64,000 bases of DNA from Paenibacillus massiliensis 2301065 = DSM 16942 (GCF_000377505.1 NZ_KB898185.1:834980-898979); one strand, 5' to 3'. Counted from the first letter of the stretch, positions 17,234 through 26,692 are shown. Numbers and translations are program-made. Notes: generated by a model from the sequence alone, not told the origin.

Positions 17234-19612
17234 TTACACATTCACATTCGCTTGCTCATAGGTACTAGCAGCCTGCTCGGTGATGAAGCGGCTCGGATCA
17301 CCGAGCGAATACAAGTGTAGTGAATGCATAGCTCGGGTACAAGCGGTGTAAAAGAGCTTACGCTCATGCTCATGTGTGTACTGCTCCTCGGAAGCATTGT
17401 AGATGAGCACCCCATCGAACTCCACGCCCTTGGCAAGATAGGCGGGTATGACATGAATGCCCTTCTCAAAGGCTGGTGTAGTCTTCTTGATCAGCTTCGG
17501 CTTGGCATCCACATGTCTTGCTGTCAGCTCTTGCTCCAGTCTTTGGTATACAGACAAGCTTTCCTCCGCTGTCTTGCAGATCACAGCAATCGACTCATAG
17601 CCTTCCTGCAGAAGCTGCTGGATATCGGAGACGATCGCTGCATCATGCTCCATCTGATCTCCAGTCATGTACACCCTTGGCTTATCCCCGCTTCGGTTGA
17701 ACGGTACGATCTGGTCGCCGCCCGGAACCATTCCCCTCGTAAATTCAATAATCTCCTGCGTCGATCGGTAGCTGCGAGTTAACGAGATCAGCTCGGTCTG
17801 CTCCGGTCCGTACAGAGTACTTAGAGGACCCGCATCCTGCAGCACCGAGGAATGTGCATAGATCGCTTGATTAAAATCACCGAGCGCTGTCATCTTGGCC
17901 CGTGGAAACAGCTGCTTGATGAAGGCTAGCTGGAACGCGGAATAATCCTGTGCCTCATCTATGAAGACATGATGAATATCGCTATTGGAGCGGAAGCCCA
18001 GCATAATCTCATGAAGGTAGAGGTAAGGTGTGGCATCCTCATAGGCCAGCTCTCCCTTGCCGATACGATCGAGTGTAATTCGGCAGATATCCTGCCATTC
18101 TAGAGGCAATCCATCTCCGTCTGCCAGCTCACGATAGAGTTCCTCATTCGTGAATAGCTCACTATATAGCTTCTTGATGTCCACGAACCGTAGCGTCTTG
18201 ATCCACTTGCGAAGCGGCTTCAGACGATTGCTGACCACCATTTTGGCCAGAATGTCACGCTCCATGTCGAAATCATCAAAGCTTCCTGCCAGATTTCCTT
18301 TCTTTTTGCGACGAAGGCGATTATACGCACGCTGATATTCTTCCTTATCCAGCAGCTCGATCTGATCATCGACCCATGAAGCCGACAACTCCTCCTTGCC
18401 AAATCGCGATAGCTCCTTCAGCATCCACTCCCGCAGCTGCTCCAGCCGATTAGCCAGACGGACCGATGGATCGAAGCTATAGAATTGGTGATGAATCATC
18501 TCTGATGAGATGATCTCCCGTCCCTGGAAGCGAACAGGCTTGAAGATCATCCCTTGCTTCTCCAGTCTACTTCGATAGGCACGAATGACCTGAAGGAATC
18601 TCTCAGAGGATTTGTACTGCATGCTAGCAATTCGGGCCTTATAATCAGGTGTCTCTGGGGCAGAGAGCACATATTCGAGCTGCTCAAATGGGTCCTCCAG
18701 TTGGAACTCCCTGCCTAGTCGCCGTTCCAGATATTCCTGGAAGGTGGCCTGCTGCATGTTTTCTTCGCCGAGCTCCGGCAAGACTGTGGACACGTAGCTG
18801 TTGAACATCGGATTCGGCGAGAACAGCACGACCTGATCCGCGCTTAACCGCTCCCTGTATTTGTACAAGAGGTATGCCACCCGCTGGAGCGCAGCAGACG
18901 TTTTCCCGCTACCAGCAGCACCCTGCACGATCAGCAGCCGTGTTCGATCATCCCGAATAATACGGTTCTGTTCCTTTTGAATCGTGGCAACAATGCTCTT
19001 CATCTGAGCATCTGAGCTACGGCTCAGTACCGCCTGCAGCAGCTCATCTCCAATCGTGACCCCCGTATCAAACATGAACTTGATATCACCATCTCGAATA
19101 ACGAACTGCCGTTTGAGCGTTATTTCCCCGGAAATGTTACCGGAAGGTGTCTTGTACTCCGCTGGGCCTGGCATACTGTCATAATAAAGATTTGAGATTG
19201 GTGCACGCCAGTCGTAAATCAGGAAGCTCAGCTCATCCTCGTCGAGCAAGGAGGCGATGCCCAGATATATTTTATCTGCCTTCTGCCCCTCCTCTGCAAA
19301 GTCAATGCGCCCGAAATACGGGCTCTGCTCTAGCTTGCGAAGCCTGCCTAACGTCTCGAAGGATAGCTTATGCCGATGCTCACGCTCAGCCAGTACCTGT
19401 GATTGCTGACGCATACTGGTCGAGGTCTCCCCTACATCATCAGACTCGGACAGGTTGATCGTTACTTCATCCCAGAATTCCTTCCGCATCGTAATAACAT
19501 CTCCGCGCACGTCCCCAGTTTCGGCTTCCAGCTTACGGATCTGCTTGTGAATGAGTAAAGTGACGGAATCGACTCGTTCCTGTTCTGTTTTCCACTCTTG
19601 TTCGGCACTCAT
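17234..19612 (-). CDS. helD: HelD-family ATPase (RNA polymerase recycling factor)
   Basis: A 792-residue superfamily 1 (UvrD/Rep-like) protein. Residues 1-60 form the N-terminal coiled-coil arm (SVTLLIHKQIRKLEAET). Walker A is GAAGSGKTSAALQRVAYLLY near residue 230, HHVFIDEAQDYSAFQ is the Walker B/DEAQ motif, LTRSYRSTQEI is motif IV and KGVEFDGVLIYN plus TACTRAMHSL form motifs V-VI. In Bacillus, HelD binds RNA polymerase and releases it from nucleic acid. GGGGGAG lies 8 nt before the ATG. Length and motifs match the HelD group rather than true helicases. The gene is monocistronic. Confidence 0.93.
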   Translation of the reverse strand: MSAEQEWKTEQERVDSVTLLIHKQIRKLEAETGDVRGDVITMRKEFWDEVTINLSESDDVGETSTSMRQQSQVLAEREHRHKLSFETLGRLRKLEQSPYFGRIDFAEEGQKADKIYLGIASLLDEDELSFLIYDWRAPISNLYYDSMPGPAEYKTPSGNISGEITLKRQFVIRDGDIKFMFDTGVTIGDELLQAVLSRSSDAQMKSIVATIQKEQNRIIRDDRTRLLIVQGAAGSGKTSAALQRVAYLLYKYRERLSADQVVLFSPNPMFNSYVSTVLPELGEENMQQATFQEYLERRLGREFQLEDPFEQLEYVLSAPETPDYKARIASMQYKSSERFLQVIRAYRSRLEKQGMIFKPVRFQGREIISSEMIHHQFYSFDPSVRLANRLEQLREWMLKELSRFGKEELSASWVDDQIELLDKEEYQRAYNRLRRKKKGNLAGSFDDFDMERDILAKMVVSNRLKPLRKWIKTLRFVDIKKLYSELFTNEELYRELADGDGLPLEWQDICRITLDRIGKGELAYEDATPYLYLHEIMLGFRSNSDIHHVFIDEAQDYSAFQLAFIKQLFPRAKMTALGDFNQAIYAHSSVLQDAGPLSTLYGPEQTELISLTRSYRSTQEIIEFTRGMVPGGDQIVPFNRSGDKPRVYMTGDQMEHDAAIVSDIQQLLQEGYESIAVICKTAEESLSVYQRLEQELTARHVDAKPKLIKKTTPAFEKGIHVIPAYLAKGVEFDGVLIYNASEEQYTHEHERKLFYTACTRAMHSLHLYSLGDPSRFITEQAASTYEQANVNV

Positions 19613-19748
19613 CTATGAATCTCCCCCTTATTTTGTGTTCAGCGCACTGCTGCAATAACCAGCGTTACTGGCAAAGGCAGCAATCCTTGTGAAGGTGCGA
19701 ATGAATTACCACTCGTAATGAAGCTTTTATGACTGTGAAAATCAGGGA

Positions 19749-19777
19749 TTGTTCTAATATTGAAAATGTAGTATAAT
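19749..19777 (+). promoter_or_regulatory. Promoter of candidate small RNA
   Basis: TTGTTC, a 17-nt spacer and a perfect TATAAT. No coding sequence with a ribosome-binding site follows on this strand before the terminator at 19897-19933. Confidence 0.6.
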
Positions 19778-19783
19778 AATATT

Positions 19784-19934
19784 ATCTAAGTAAACTTTCG
19801 AATTTTATAGGGAAGCTATATTGTTTACTTAACCACATTGAATCAGGAATATGGCTCTTTCTGGAATGAACAGAGCATTCATCATTGTAGCATTTTAAGC
19901 CACCATGTTCAAATTGAACAGGTGGCTTTTTTAG
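19784..19934 (+). ncRNA. Candidate small RNA with intrinsic terminator
   Basis: About 150 nt between a good sigma-A-like promoter and a strong hairpin terminator, with no credible ORF. It folds into three elements by eye: TAAGTAAAC / GTTTACTTA (9-bp stem, 19787-19831), GCTCT / AGAGC (19854-19876) and the terminator AAGCCACC / GGTGGCTT with an inner TGTTCA / TGAACA stem and a T-run. It lies between the 5' end of helD and the 3' end of exoA, both on the opposite strand. I do not recognise a known RNA family. Confidence 0.5.
19897..19934 (+). terminator. Intrinsic terminator of the candidate small RNA
   Basis: AAGCCACC(A)TGTTCA-AAT-TGAACAGGTGGCTT followed by TTTTTA. The stem of 14 bp has one bulge. 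On the other strand the run of T is weak, so it mainly serves the + strand, though it also lies 26 nt beyond the exoA stop. Confidence 0.75.
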
Positions 19935-19959
19935 TTATCCTGTGGTCAGAAGTGCTTGC

Positions 19960-20724
19960 TCAATGTGTCGGCAACTGTAGCTGCAAGCTGACAGGACAGT
20001 GATCACTGCCCAGGACATGACAGTCAATCTGCGCCTCCTGTATAGCCTTCTCCAGCTTCTTCGATACGAGGAAATAGTCGATGCGCCAGCCAACATTGCG
20101 TTCACGAACCTTCGGCATGTAGGACCACCAGCTGTAGACGTCTGTACGATCCGGATACAGATGGCGGTAGCTGTCCAGATATCCGGCGGCAAGCAGCTCT
20201 GTCATCTTGCTCCGTTCCTCCAGTGTGAACCCGGAGTTACCCATGTTGGGCTTGGGATTCTTCAAATCCATCTCCTGGTGAGCCACATTCAGGTCCCCGC
20301 AAATAATAACCGGCTTCAACTGCTCCAACCCTAATACGTAGGCTAGAAAGCGATCCTCCCACTCCAGTCGGTAAGGCAGACGTGTAAGATCACGTTTGGC
20401 ATTAGGCGTATAGACGTTTATTAGGTAAAATGCCCCGAATTCCAGTGTAATCATTCGTCCCTCCGGCTCGCTGTCTTCCTCCATGCCATAACGAACACTC
20501 AGCGGCTTCATCCGAGTGAATATGGCCGTACCCGAATAGCCCTTCTTAAGCGCATAGTTCCAATATTGATAGACATCCTCTCCGAGGTTCAGTTCAATCT
20601 GGCCTGCCTGCAGCTTCGTCTCCTGCACGCAGAATATATCTGCTTGCATTTCTTGATAATAATCCATGAATCCTTTATTTACACAGGCTCGCAAGCCATT
20701 GACATTCCATGATATCAGCTTCAT
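19960..20724 (-). CDS. exoA: Exodeoxyribonuclease III
   Basis: A 254-residue AP endonuclease / 3'-5' exonuclease of base-excision repair. All ExoIII/APE1 motifs are seen: SWNVNGLRA (residues ~5-13), CVQETKLQ with the metal-binding Glu, YLINVYTPNAK, GDLNVAHQEMDL, WRIDYFLVS and LGSDHCPV with the catalytic His near the end. The start is the ATG of MKLISWNVNG with AGGTGGAGAG upstream, 6 codons inside the longest frame. Usual family length. Confidence 0.96.
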   Translation of the reverse strand: MKLISWNVNGLRACVNKGFMDYYQEMQADIFCVQETKLQAGQIELNLGEDVYQYWNYALKKGYSGTAIFTRMKPLSVRYGMEEDSEPEGRMITLEFGAFYLINVYTPNAKRDLTRLPYRLEWEDRFLAYVLGLEQLKPVIICGDLNVAHQEMDLKNPKPNMGNSGFTLEERSKMTELLAAGYLDSYRHLYPDRTDVYSWWSYMPKVRERNVGWRIDYFLVSKKLEKAIQEAQIDCHVLGSDHCPVSLQLQLPTH

Positions 20725-20801
20725 GCTCTCTCCACCTCTCACTCACATCACAACAATAAAGCACGGGCTTCATGACCCATAACAGGCAAGCGGAGTACTC
20801 T

Positions 20802-21860
20802 CTATCTCCGCAGCCATGTCACGGTATTGCGCCCCTGCTTCAGATCCCGGCGATGAATCCGGTCAGCCAGTCGGTTCATCCGTTCCAGCTGATGTCCGTA
20901 ATCGTACATGCTTGCTGCAACTACTGCTAGCCTCAGCATGCCATTATCGTCCTTCTGCTCGAAGCCCTCGATCGCCTTGTTCATGAAGTCTTCATTCATT
21001 CTCTCAAAGTTACGAGATTCCTCTTCATTAGGCTTCAGCTTGTCCTCGAATTTGAGCAGCCCATGCTCATGGAACTTGATCTGCCGCTCCAGATGCTCAT
21101 CGAAGAAGCGATCCGCTCCTTCGGGACGCTCCGCCTGAAAATAATGGCGCTCAATCGCATTCAGCACCTCATAGCCCTTTTCCAGCCCCAATAGCATTTG
21201 CTTATACACGACCAGTTGACGGCTCTTGCTGTAGCGCGCACGCTTTAGCTTCTTCTGCTCTTCCTCGAACAGATTATACTTATCGGATAGAGACTTAATC
21301 GCTGCCCCCAGACTGCTCTTCTCGTCTCTGAATACCGTCTCCTTCATCTCATCCGATATCGCCGTACGCAGCAAGAGTGACATCTGCGAGAACACACTAT
21401 GTATCTGACTCAGAAATTGCTTCCTTGGCTTGGGAGGAAAGACCGTAATATTAATAATGAATGCCGACACAATACCGATCAAGGTCAACACAAAGCGCGT
21501 AATAGCGAACTGCCAATCGTCACTCGCCTCCATGACAGATACGACCGTAACCAGCGTCAGACCGATTGTCTCTCCCATCTTCAGCTTCAGACAGATCATA
21601 ATAACCAGACTGCATACTAATCCGACTGCGATGGGCTGGTTCGAGATGAACATTCCACCGAGAAGTGCCATCCCTGCCCCGAGCGTCGTCGTCTGTACCT
21701 GATCGAGAAAATACCGCCATGACCTGTAGATCGAAGGCTGCATGGCAAAAATAGCAGCAATGGCAGCACCTACGGGCGATTGGGCATCAATCAGCATGCT
21801 CAAATACAGAGCCAATGTGACTGCTATACCAGTCTTTAACACCCTTGCTCCAAATGCCAA
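20802..21860 (-). CDS. Aromatic acid exporter (ArAE_1/FUSC) family protein
   Basis: A 352-residue membrane protein. The N-terminal ~150 residues hold about five helices with the family signature FGARVLKTGIAVTLALYLS and GAAIAAIFAMQPSIYRSWRY; the C-terminal half is a charged, cytoplasmic coiled coil (KLKRARYSKSRQLVVYKQML). The family is related to fusaric and aromatic acid exporters (YqjA/YgaE type); the substrate is unknown. I place the start at a TTG (giving MAFGARVLK) because AGGAGG lies 7 nt before it; the longer frame adds 25 codons without support. It lies 77 nt upstream of exoA on the same strand. Confidence 0.87.
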   Translation of the reverse strand: MAFGARVLKTGIAVTLALYLSMLIDAQSPVGAAIAAIFAMQPSIYRSWRYFLDQVQTTTLGAGMALLGGMFISNQPIAVGLVCSLVIMICLKLKMGETIGLTLVTVVSVMEASDDWQFAITRFVLTLIGIVSAFIINITVFPPKPRKQFLSQIHSVFSQMSLLLRTAISDEMKETVFRDEKSSLGAAIKSLSDKYNLFEEEQKKLKRARYSKSRQLVVYKQMLLGLEKGYEVLNAIERHYFQAERPEGADRFFDEHLERQIKFHEHGLLKFEDKLKPNEEESRNFERMNEDFMNKAIEGFEQKDDNGMLRLAVVAASMYDYGHQLERMNRLADRIHRRDLKQGRNTVTWLRR

Positions 21861-22221
21861 GCTAATCCCTCCTGTGACGCAAATACAATGCTGGCACAAT
21901 TCGCTCATCCGCGAATATACCTTATATTTGCCCAATACCTTATGATTTCAATGAAAAATATGAATGTAGTCATGCCGATCTACTATATAGAATTCAGCGA
22001 CTATTGTCTAGAAGTATTATACCCCATACGATGAGGTATGAAATGATGTATAAAACAAGCTTACATGACCTGCTACAGCATTATACCTCAACATGACGAT
22101 ACTCTGCCAATACGCTTGATTACGATCTGTTCACATCCACCAAGAACCACGAATTCACAAAGGAATATAGGCAGTGGATCTGTTGCACGCAGCAAGAACC
22201 TGTTAGAATAACAAGATTGGC
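21861..22221. other. Divergent intergenic region
   Basis: About 360 nt between the ArAE exporter and an MFS gene. It must carry both promoters, but I see no clear -35/-10 pair; a small inverted repeat CATAC / GTATG lies near 22027. No ORF with a ribosome-binding site. Confidence 0.4.
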
Positions 22222-23631
22222 ATGGGATACATTGAGTTCCTGACCGGTATAGAGTCAGGTTACATAAGGATCGGGGGATTACCGCTCGTGGAAGGCTTCA
22301 TACAACGGCTGCAGCAATGGCCACGCAATGTGCGATTGTTCTTTATAGCGAACATGCTTTACCAGATTGGTGGAGGAATGTTCTCTGTTCTATATAATCT
22401 CTATATTCAAGGACTAGGCTATTCGGAGACTATGAATGGACGAATCATCAGTGTACAGTCACTGGTGACCGCAATCATGTTCATTCCCGTCGGCCTTCTG
22501 GGCGACCGGCTAAGCCGCAAAACACTGCTGATCCTAGGCGCGTGCTGTAGCGGACTTTTATTCGTCGGGCGCTCCTTCTGGGCAGAGGGCTCAGGCATGC
22601 TTCTGCTGGCTGGCGTGTCAGGATTATTCGCCGCCTTCGTGCAGGTGCTGGCCATCCCCTTTTTGGCGGAAAGTGTAAGCAAATCCGAACGACTGCGCGT
22701 CTTCAGCCTATACTCTTCGATTGTGCTCGCATCACAGATTATCGGGAGTCTGGGTGGTGGGGTATTTGCAGACGGACTGCAATGGGCTGGACTGAATCAC
22801 ATTACTAGCCTTCAACTGGTGCTATGTGTAGGTGGGATTGCAACTCTGCTGTCTTTCATTCCTCTGCTTTATATGTCCGAGGCCCCTAGCAGGGGCAAGA
22901 TCGTCCAGGCAGCTGCAGCGACAGAGCAAGCCGTGAATACTGTCCGTGCGCCGCAGGAGCAGGGAGAAGCCTCTTCAGCTCCCACGACCCAGACAGTACA
23001 GCTACAGCGCAGAGATCAGAATGCGGACGGCTCGAACGATAGGAGGATTATCAGCCAGTTCGTACTGACTCAGCTCCTGATCGGATTCGGGTCTGGACTC
23101 GTCATTCCGTATTTGAACCTGTATTTTACGAACCGCTTCAATGCCTCACTCAGCGGTATGAGCCTGCTGATCGCTCTGGGACAAGTCATGACCATCGTCT
23201 CCATGCTAATCGGTCCATATCTGGCGGCAAGGCTAGGCTCAGTGAAGGCAGTCGTTTGTTTTCAGGTATTATCGTTGCCTTTCCTGCTCATTACAGGCTT
23301 TACGAACCTGCTGTGGGTAGCTTCGATTAGCTTCCTGTTCAGACAAGCACTGATGAATGCAGCTAATCCCATTCACTCCTCGGTCCTGATCGACCGGGTA
23401 TCCGATCGCAGACGTGGAATTGCCAATTCCATGATGCAGACAGCATTTATGATCGGATGGGCCACCATGGGCCCTGTTCAATCCTATTTGATTACGACGT
23501 ACGGCACCTACTGGGGCTATGCTATCACCTTTAGCATCACCGGAGTTCTGTATAGCGTATCCTCACTTCTGTATTACTTTATGTTCCGGGAGTCCCGATC
23601 TGCTTCACCCGTCCGACCTGGCCACTCGTAA
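22222..23631 (+). CDS. MFS transporter
   Basis: A 469-residue 12-helix major facilitator. The motif-A loop GLLGDRLSRKTLLILGA follows helix 2. Between helices 6 and 7 is a long, low-complexity cytoplasmic loop (residues ~225-275) rich in A, Q, T and S. The first 22 residues are probably not translated: a GTG at 22288 (giving VEGFIQRLQQWPRN) is preceded by GGGGGA and matches the usual start of helix 1 better. The 3' end overlaps the convergent ywbE-like gene by 53 bp. The substrate cannot be told. Confidence 0.85.
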   Translation: MGYIEFLTGIESGYIRIGGLPLVEGFIQRLQQWPRNVRLFFIANMLYQIGGGMFSVLYNLYIQGLGYSETMNGRIISVQSLVTAIMFIPVGLLGDRLSRKTLLILGACCSGLLFVGRSFWAEGSGMLLLAGVSGLFAAFVQVLAIPFLAESVSKSERLRVFSLYSSIVLASQIIGSLGGGVFADGLQWAGLNHITSLQLVLCVGGIATLLSFIPLLYMSEAPSRGKIVQAAAATEQAVNTVRAPQEQGEASSAPTTQTVQLQRRDQNADGSNDRRIISQFVLTQLLIGFGSGLVIPYLNLYFTNRFNASLSGMSLLIALGQVMTIVSMLIGPYLAARLGSVKAVVCFQVLSLPFLLITGFTNLLWVASISFLFRQALMNAANPIHSSVLIDRVSDRRRGIANSMMQTAFMIGWATMGPVQSYLITTYGTYWGYAITFSITGVLYSVSSLLYYFMFRESRSASPVRPGHS

Positions 23632-23782
23632 GCCGTACCTTGATTCCATGGGGATGCTGCGCCGAGTTGGTCAGGATGTCCTTGACGATCCCCCGTGTCA
23701 GCTTGCCGGTGGCCTGATCCTGCTTCAATACAATGGCCACCTCTAGACCCGGTCTGATGCTTGCTCTGTTCTGTCCATTCAT
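23579..23782 (-). CDS. ywbE: YwbE family protein (DUF2196)
   Basis: A 67-residue basic protein beginning MNGQNRASIRPGLEVAIVLK and containing TGKLTRGIVKDILTNSAQHP and GQVGRVKQI, the signature of the small YwbE family, whose function is unknown. GGAGG lies 7 nt before the chosen ATG; the frame is open 18 codons further. Its last 53 bases overlap the convergent MFS gene. Confidence 0.92.
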   Translation of the reverse strand: MNGQNRASIRPGLEVAIVLKQDQATGKLTRGIVKDILTNSAQHPHGIKVRLTSGQVGRVKQIGTPGT

Positions 23783-23859
23783 GATTGGTCCTCCTGCAAT
23801 TATTCTTCTTATTTTAATATAAATTAAACCAAACACTTCTTCACAAGCTTGCTACGCGG

Positions 23860-24597
23860 TCACAAATCTAATGAACGATGCTCCGTGGCCCGGCCACTAT
23901 GGGATATCGCCCAAATGAACATATAGCATGTCACCAGGAACATGAAAAACATCCCTGCACCACTCATAAAATGATTGGCTGCCTCTGCATCTGCCAAGAG
24001 ACTGCTGATCTGTTGGTAGAGAAGCAGAGGGTCCATGACCATATCCCACGTGTTCGCGCGCAGAAATCTTCCTAAATAAATCCCAACAGACGTCAGACCC
24101 AGCACAATGAAGGTGAACGTCCAACTGAGCAGCACTCCATAGCTATGACGGACAAGCTGCCGTACCGATTCCAGCGAGAAGTAGCCGAGCATGATTCCAC
24201 AGAAGCCCACTAACATCATGGGCAGCAGATGGCTCCAGAATGTAATCTGCATCCAGAAGCGCCCTTCCGCTACCCAAGGCTGCCTCACTACATGCAGCAT
24301 ATCCGTAATTAGATAAGGGGTATTAGGGTAAAAAAACAGCCAGATGGCTCCGGCAAGCGACAGATACACCGTACGCAGCAGCCCTTTACGAGAGGCATAG
24401 CCTACATCCAGCAATACAGCGAAGATGACCGGAATCAATGCCAGCAACATATTCCATGATACGAAGCGATATGCAGGTGCCCCGGAGGGAAGCTGCACCC
24501 GAATCGCCCACACCGTGCTCACCACTGCTACTAAGATGATGACCAGTAGGGCACTCAGCTTTCGGGGGTAATTCATAGCTCTCAATTTTGCGTACAT
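23860..24597 (-). CDS. DUF1361 integral membrane protein
   Basis: A 245-residue protein with about seven membrane helices. The DUF1361 hallmarks are present: FVSWNMLLALIPVIFAVLL, a central LFFYPNTPYLITDMLH and GIYLGRFLRANTWDM. The family has no known function. AGAGGAGGAGCT directly precedes the chosen ATG (MYAKLRAM); the frame is open 39 codons upstream, without support. It is separate from the MFS gene upstream, which has its own terminator between them. Confidence 0.88.
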   Translation of the reverse strand: MYAKLRAMNYPRKLSALLVIILVAVVSTVWAIRVQLPSGAPAYRFVSWNMLLALIPVIFAVLLDVGYASRKGLLRTVYLSLAGAIWLFFYPNTPYLITDMLHVVRQPWVAEGRFWMQITFWSHLLPMMLVGFCGIMLGYFSLESVRQLVRHSYGVLLSWTFTFIVLGLTSVGIYLGRFLRANTWDMVMDPLLLYQQISSLLADAEAANHFMSGAGMFFMFLVTCYMFIWAISHSGRATEHRSLDL

Positions 24598-24763
24598 AGC
24601 TCCTCCTCTAACCTTTGCCGCAGAATGATAACAATAACTCGATTGTCTCACTCCCAGCCTTTCAATAGAACGCGATGCTTCGGACAGTGTACAACAATTG
24701 GTCCTGTTCGACAACGCTCCCAGACCACTCCTCTTATCTTACCCCTGTCATGCAGCAACAAAA

Positions 24764-24796
24764 AACCGTAGGCTCCGAGTGACGGAGAATACGGTT
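24764..24796 (-). terminator. Terminator of the MFS gene at 24816
   Basis: AACCGTA / TACGGTT outer arms and a CTCCG / CGGAG inner stem, followed on the minus strand by TTTTTTG. Located 20 nt after the stop codon. Confidence 0.8.
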
Positions 24797-24815
24797 GTTA
24801 TTGTGTGTAGAATAA

Positions 24816-26009
24816 CTATTTGCGGAGCGCGGATACGATCTCCCGTGAACGGTGAAGCTCCTTGTTCTTCGTTCCAAACACCACGACCAGAAGCATAACA
24901 ACACCCAATGCAGCACTAATGACACATGCCAGATTCATTAAATCAGGCCCACCAATATCCAGCAAGAAGCCGTTCAGCGCATTTCCCATAATTCCAGCAA
25001 CGCCCACGAAGACCATGCTGAAAATACTTTGTCCAGTCGCCTGCATACTCTTGCCCGATACTCGTGCTACATATTCTACTGCCGCAATATAGAAGAAGCC
25101 AAAAGACAGTCCATGCAGCGTTTGTACCCCGATCATGACATAAGGATGCGGGAATACGATCTGAATGGCCCAACGCAGCATATATGCGATAGCAGCCAGC
25201 AGCATCGTACGCTCCAGTCCCATTCGCTTAATCACCTTCGAAGCAATCAACATGGACGGCACATTCGTAATGGCCGCTAGCATCATAGCGAGACCAGCCA
25301 GATTATCCGAGCCCCCAGCGATACGGAATGCCAGCACAAAATACGTATTAAAGGCCGTCAGCGTCTGGTTCAGCAAGAGCGAGCCAGCAAGGAAGAACAG
25401 GAATATACGGTTCCCGAGCAGCTCCTTAATCCCCTCCGTAAAAGATTTGCGCAGCGAATGATCCTCCTCCGCTTTGCGTGGCAGCAGGAGAGCAACTGCA
25501 GCCGCCAGCCCATTTAGCACCAGATAGGGAATCCAGATATTCGATACATCTGATAAAGACACGAGCCAGCCGCCAGCATAGCTCCCGATCGCAAAGCCGA
25601 GACTTGCCAGCAGCCGAATGCTGCCATACGTAACTCCCACCCGCTGGGCGGTTACTATGGCATAAGAGTCTGCAATCGGAGCCTGCGTAGCCGCAAAGAC
25701 CGTAATAATACTATATACAAGCATAATAATCAGAAATGATTGGGATTGATAAAACAACACCATGATGCCTGGCACCGCTACGCTAAGAATAAGGACAAGC
25801 CTCATCTGCTGATAACGGTCCGCGATCACTCCCCACACAGGCTGTGCAAAGATGGATACCAGCGTGCCGACCGCCATAATGACGCCCACATCACTGCTTG
25901 TCAGACCATTATTCACTAGCAGCAGCGTCAGATAGGGGCTGAATGATCCGCTAGCCAGTCCAATGAATAGGTAAAAGCTTCGTAATTTGTATAATTGACC
26001 GCTCTGCAT
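24816..26009 (-). CDS. MFS transporter (MFS_1-like, sugar/nucleoside type)
   Basis: A 397-residue 12-helix transporter. YLFIGLASGSFSPYLTLLLV is helix 1, QPVWGVIADRYQQMRLVLI carries motif A, and HGLSFGFFYIAAVEYVA is the helix-10 signature seen in the LacY/NupG-like MFS branch. The start is the ATG of MQSGQLYKLRSF with GAGAGGAAG upstream; the frame is open 84 codons more, through a region that contains the ArsR terminator and so is not coding. The substrate is unknown. Confidence 0.87.
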   Translation of the reverse strand: MQSGQLYKLRSFYLFIGLASGSFSPYLTLLLVNNGLTSSDVGVIMAVGTLVSIFAQPVWGVIADRYQQMRLVLILSVAVPGIMVLFYQSQSFLIIMLVYSIITVFAATQAPIADSYAIVTAQRVGVTYGSIRLLASLGFAIGSYAGGWLVSLSDVSNIWIPYLVLNGLAAAVALLLPRKAEEDHSLRKSFTEGIKELLGNRIFLFFLAGSLLLNQTLTAFNTYFVLAFRIAGGSDNLAGLAMMLAAITNVPSMLIASKVIKRMGLERTMLLAAIAYMLRWAIQIVFPHPYVMIGVQTLHGLSFGFFYIAAVEYVARVSGKSMQATGQSIFSMVFVGVAGIMGNALNGFLLDIGGPDLMNLACVISAALGVVMLLVVVFGTKNKELHRSREIVSALRK

Positions 26010-26154
26010 AAGCTGTAAGCTTCCTCTCCGCAACCCACCGTTGTTGCTCGCTACTACAACATATCTCTCTATCTGCATATCATACCTGATTCTGCCTGCC
26101 ATGAATACAGCATATGTTACACATTCTGCGAACTCACTATGAGCTGCACAAAAA

Positions 26155-26183
26155 GAACCGAAGACGAGTATACGTCCCGGTTC
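26155..26183 (-). terminator. Terminator of the arsR-like gene
   Basis: GAACCG...CGGTTC outer arms with ACG / CGT inside, followed on the minus strand by TTTTTG, 47 nt beyond the stop codon. Confidence 0.7.
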
Positions 26184-26229
26184 CATACGATGATAGGGTG
26201 AACTTGACGCGTGGGTACAGTCTCTTATA

Positions 26230-26562
26230 TCACCTGTGCATCTCCTTCTCTGACGCCTCATAGGAATCCAGTATAGTGCTCAGCACACCTGGAAAGCGCG
26301 CTTCCAGATCCTCAGCACGCAAGGATATAAAGCGCTGGGTACCCTGAATGCGCGTGCGGACAATCCCTGCTTCTCGCAAGGTGCGCAAGTGGTGGGAGAG
26401 CGTCGACTTGGCAATAGGTACAGTAAAGCTGCTGCAGGCCTGTTCACCGCTGTGCCGGATATCACGGACGACAGCCAGACGGATCGGATCGCTCAAAGCA
26501 TATAATACGGTGGACAACACCAGGTCCTCCCGCGACGGATGATGGAGCTGCTTCATAATCAT
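26230..26562 (-). CDS. ArsR family transcriptional repressor
   Basis: A 110-residue winged-helix protein. LYALSDPIRLAVVRDIRH is the family's first helix pair and KSTLSHHLRTLREAGIVRTRIQGTQRFISL is the recognition helix and wing. The two usual metal-binding Cys sites are not seen; one Cys sits at QACSSF, so sensing may not be of metals. An AAGGAG overlaps the first ATG region; the third codon (ATGAAGCAG) has better spacing. It is divergent from the DHA2 efflux gene and probably represses it from the operator at 26644. Confidence 0.9.
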   Translation of the reverse strand: MIMKQLHHPSREDLVLSTVLYALSDPIRLAVVRDIRHSGEQACSSFTVPIAKSTLSHHLRTLREAGIVRTRIQGTQRFISLRAEDLEARFPGVLSTILDSYEASEKEMHR

Positions 26563-26636
26563 ACTTCTCCTTAGTTGTGATTAAGAGAAACGCTTACTTC
26601 ACTTCCACATTGAATTTTAGCGGATTCCATGATATA

Positions 26637-26665
26637 TTTCAAATGTTCGATAACTATAGAACAAT
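26637..26665 (+). promoter_or_regulatory. Promoter with overlapping operator for the DHA2 transporter
   Basis: TTTCAA, a 17-nt spacer and AACAAT. The spacer and -10 are covered by a near-perfect inverted repeat, TGTTCGATA-AC-TATAGAACA (26644-26663; 8 of 9 positions match), a fitting site for the divergent ArsR repressor. Assignment is inferred from position. Confidence 0.5.
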
Positions 26666-26692
26666 AAAATTAAGAAAAAGAGTGGTGAGACT

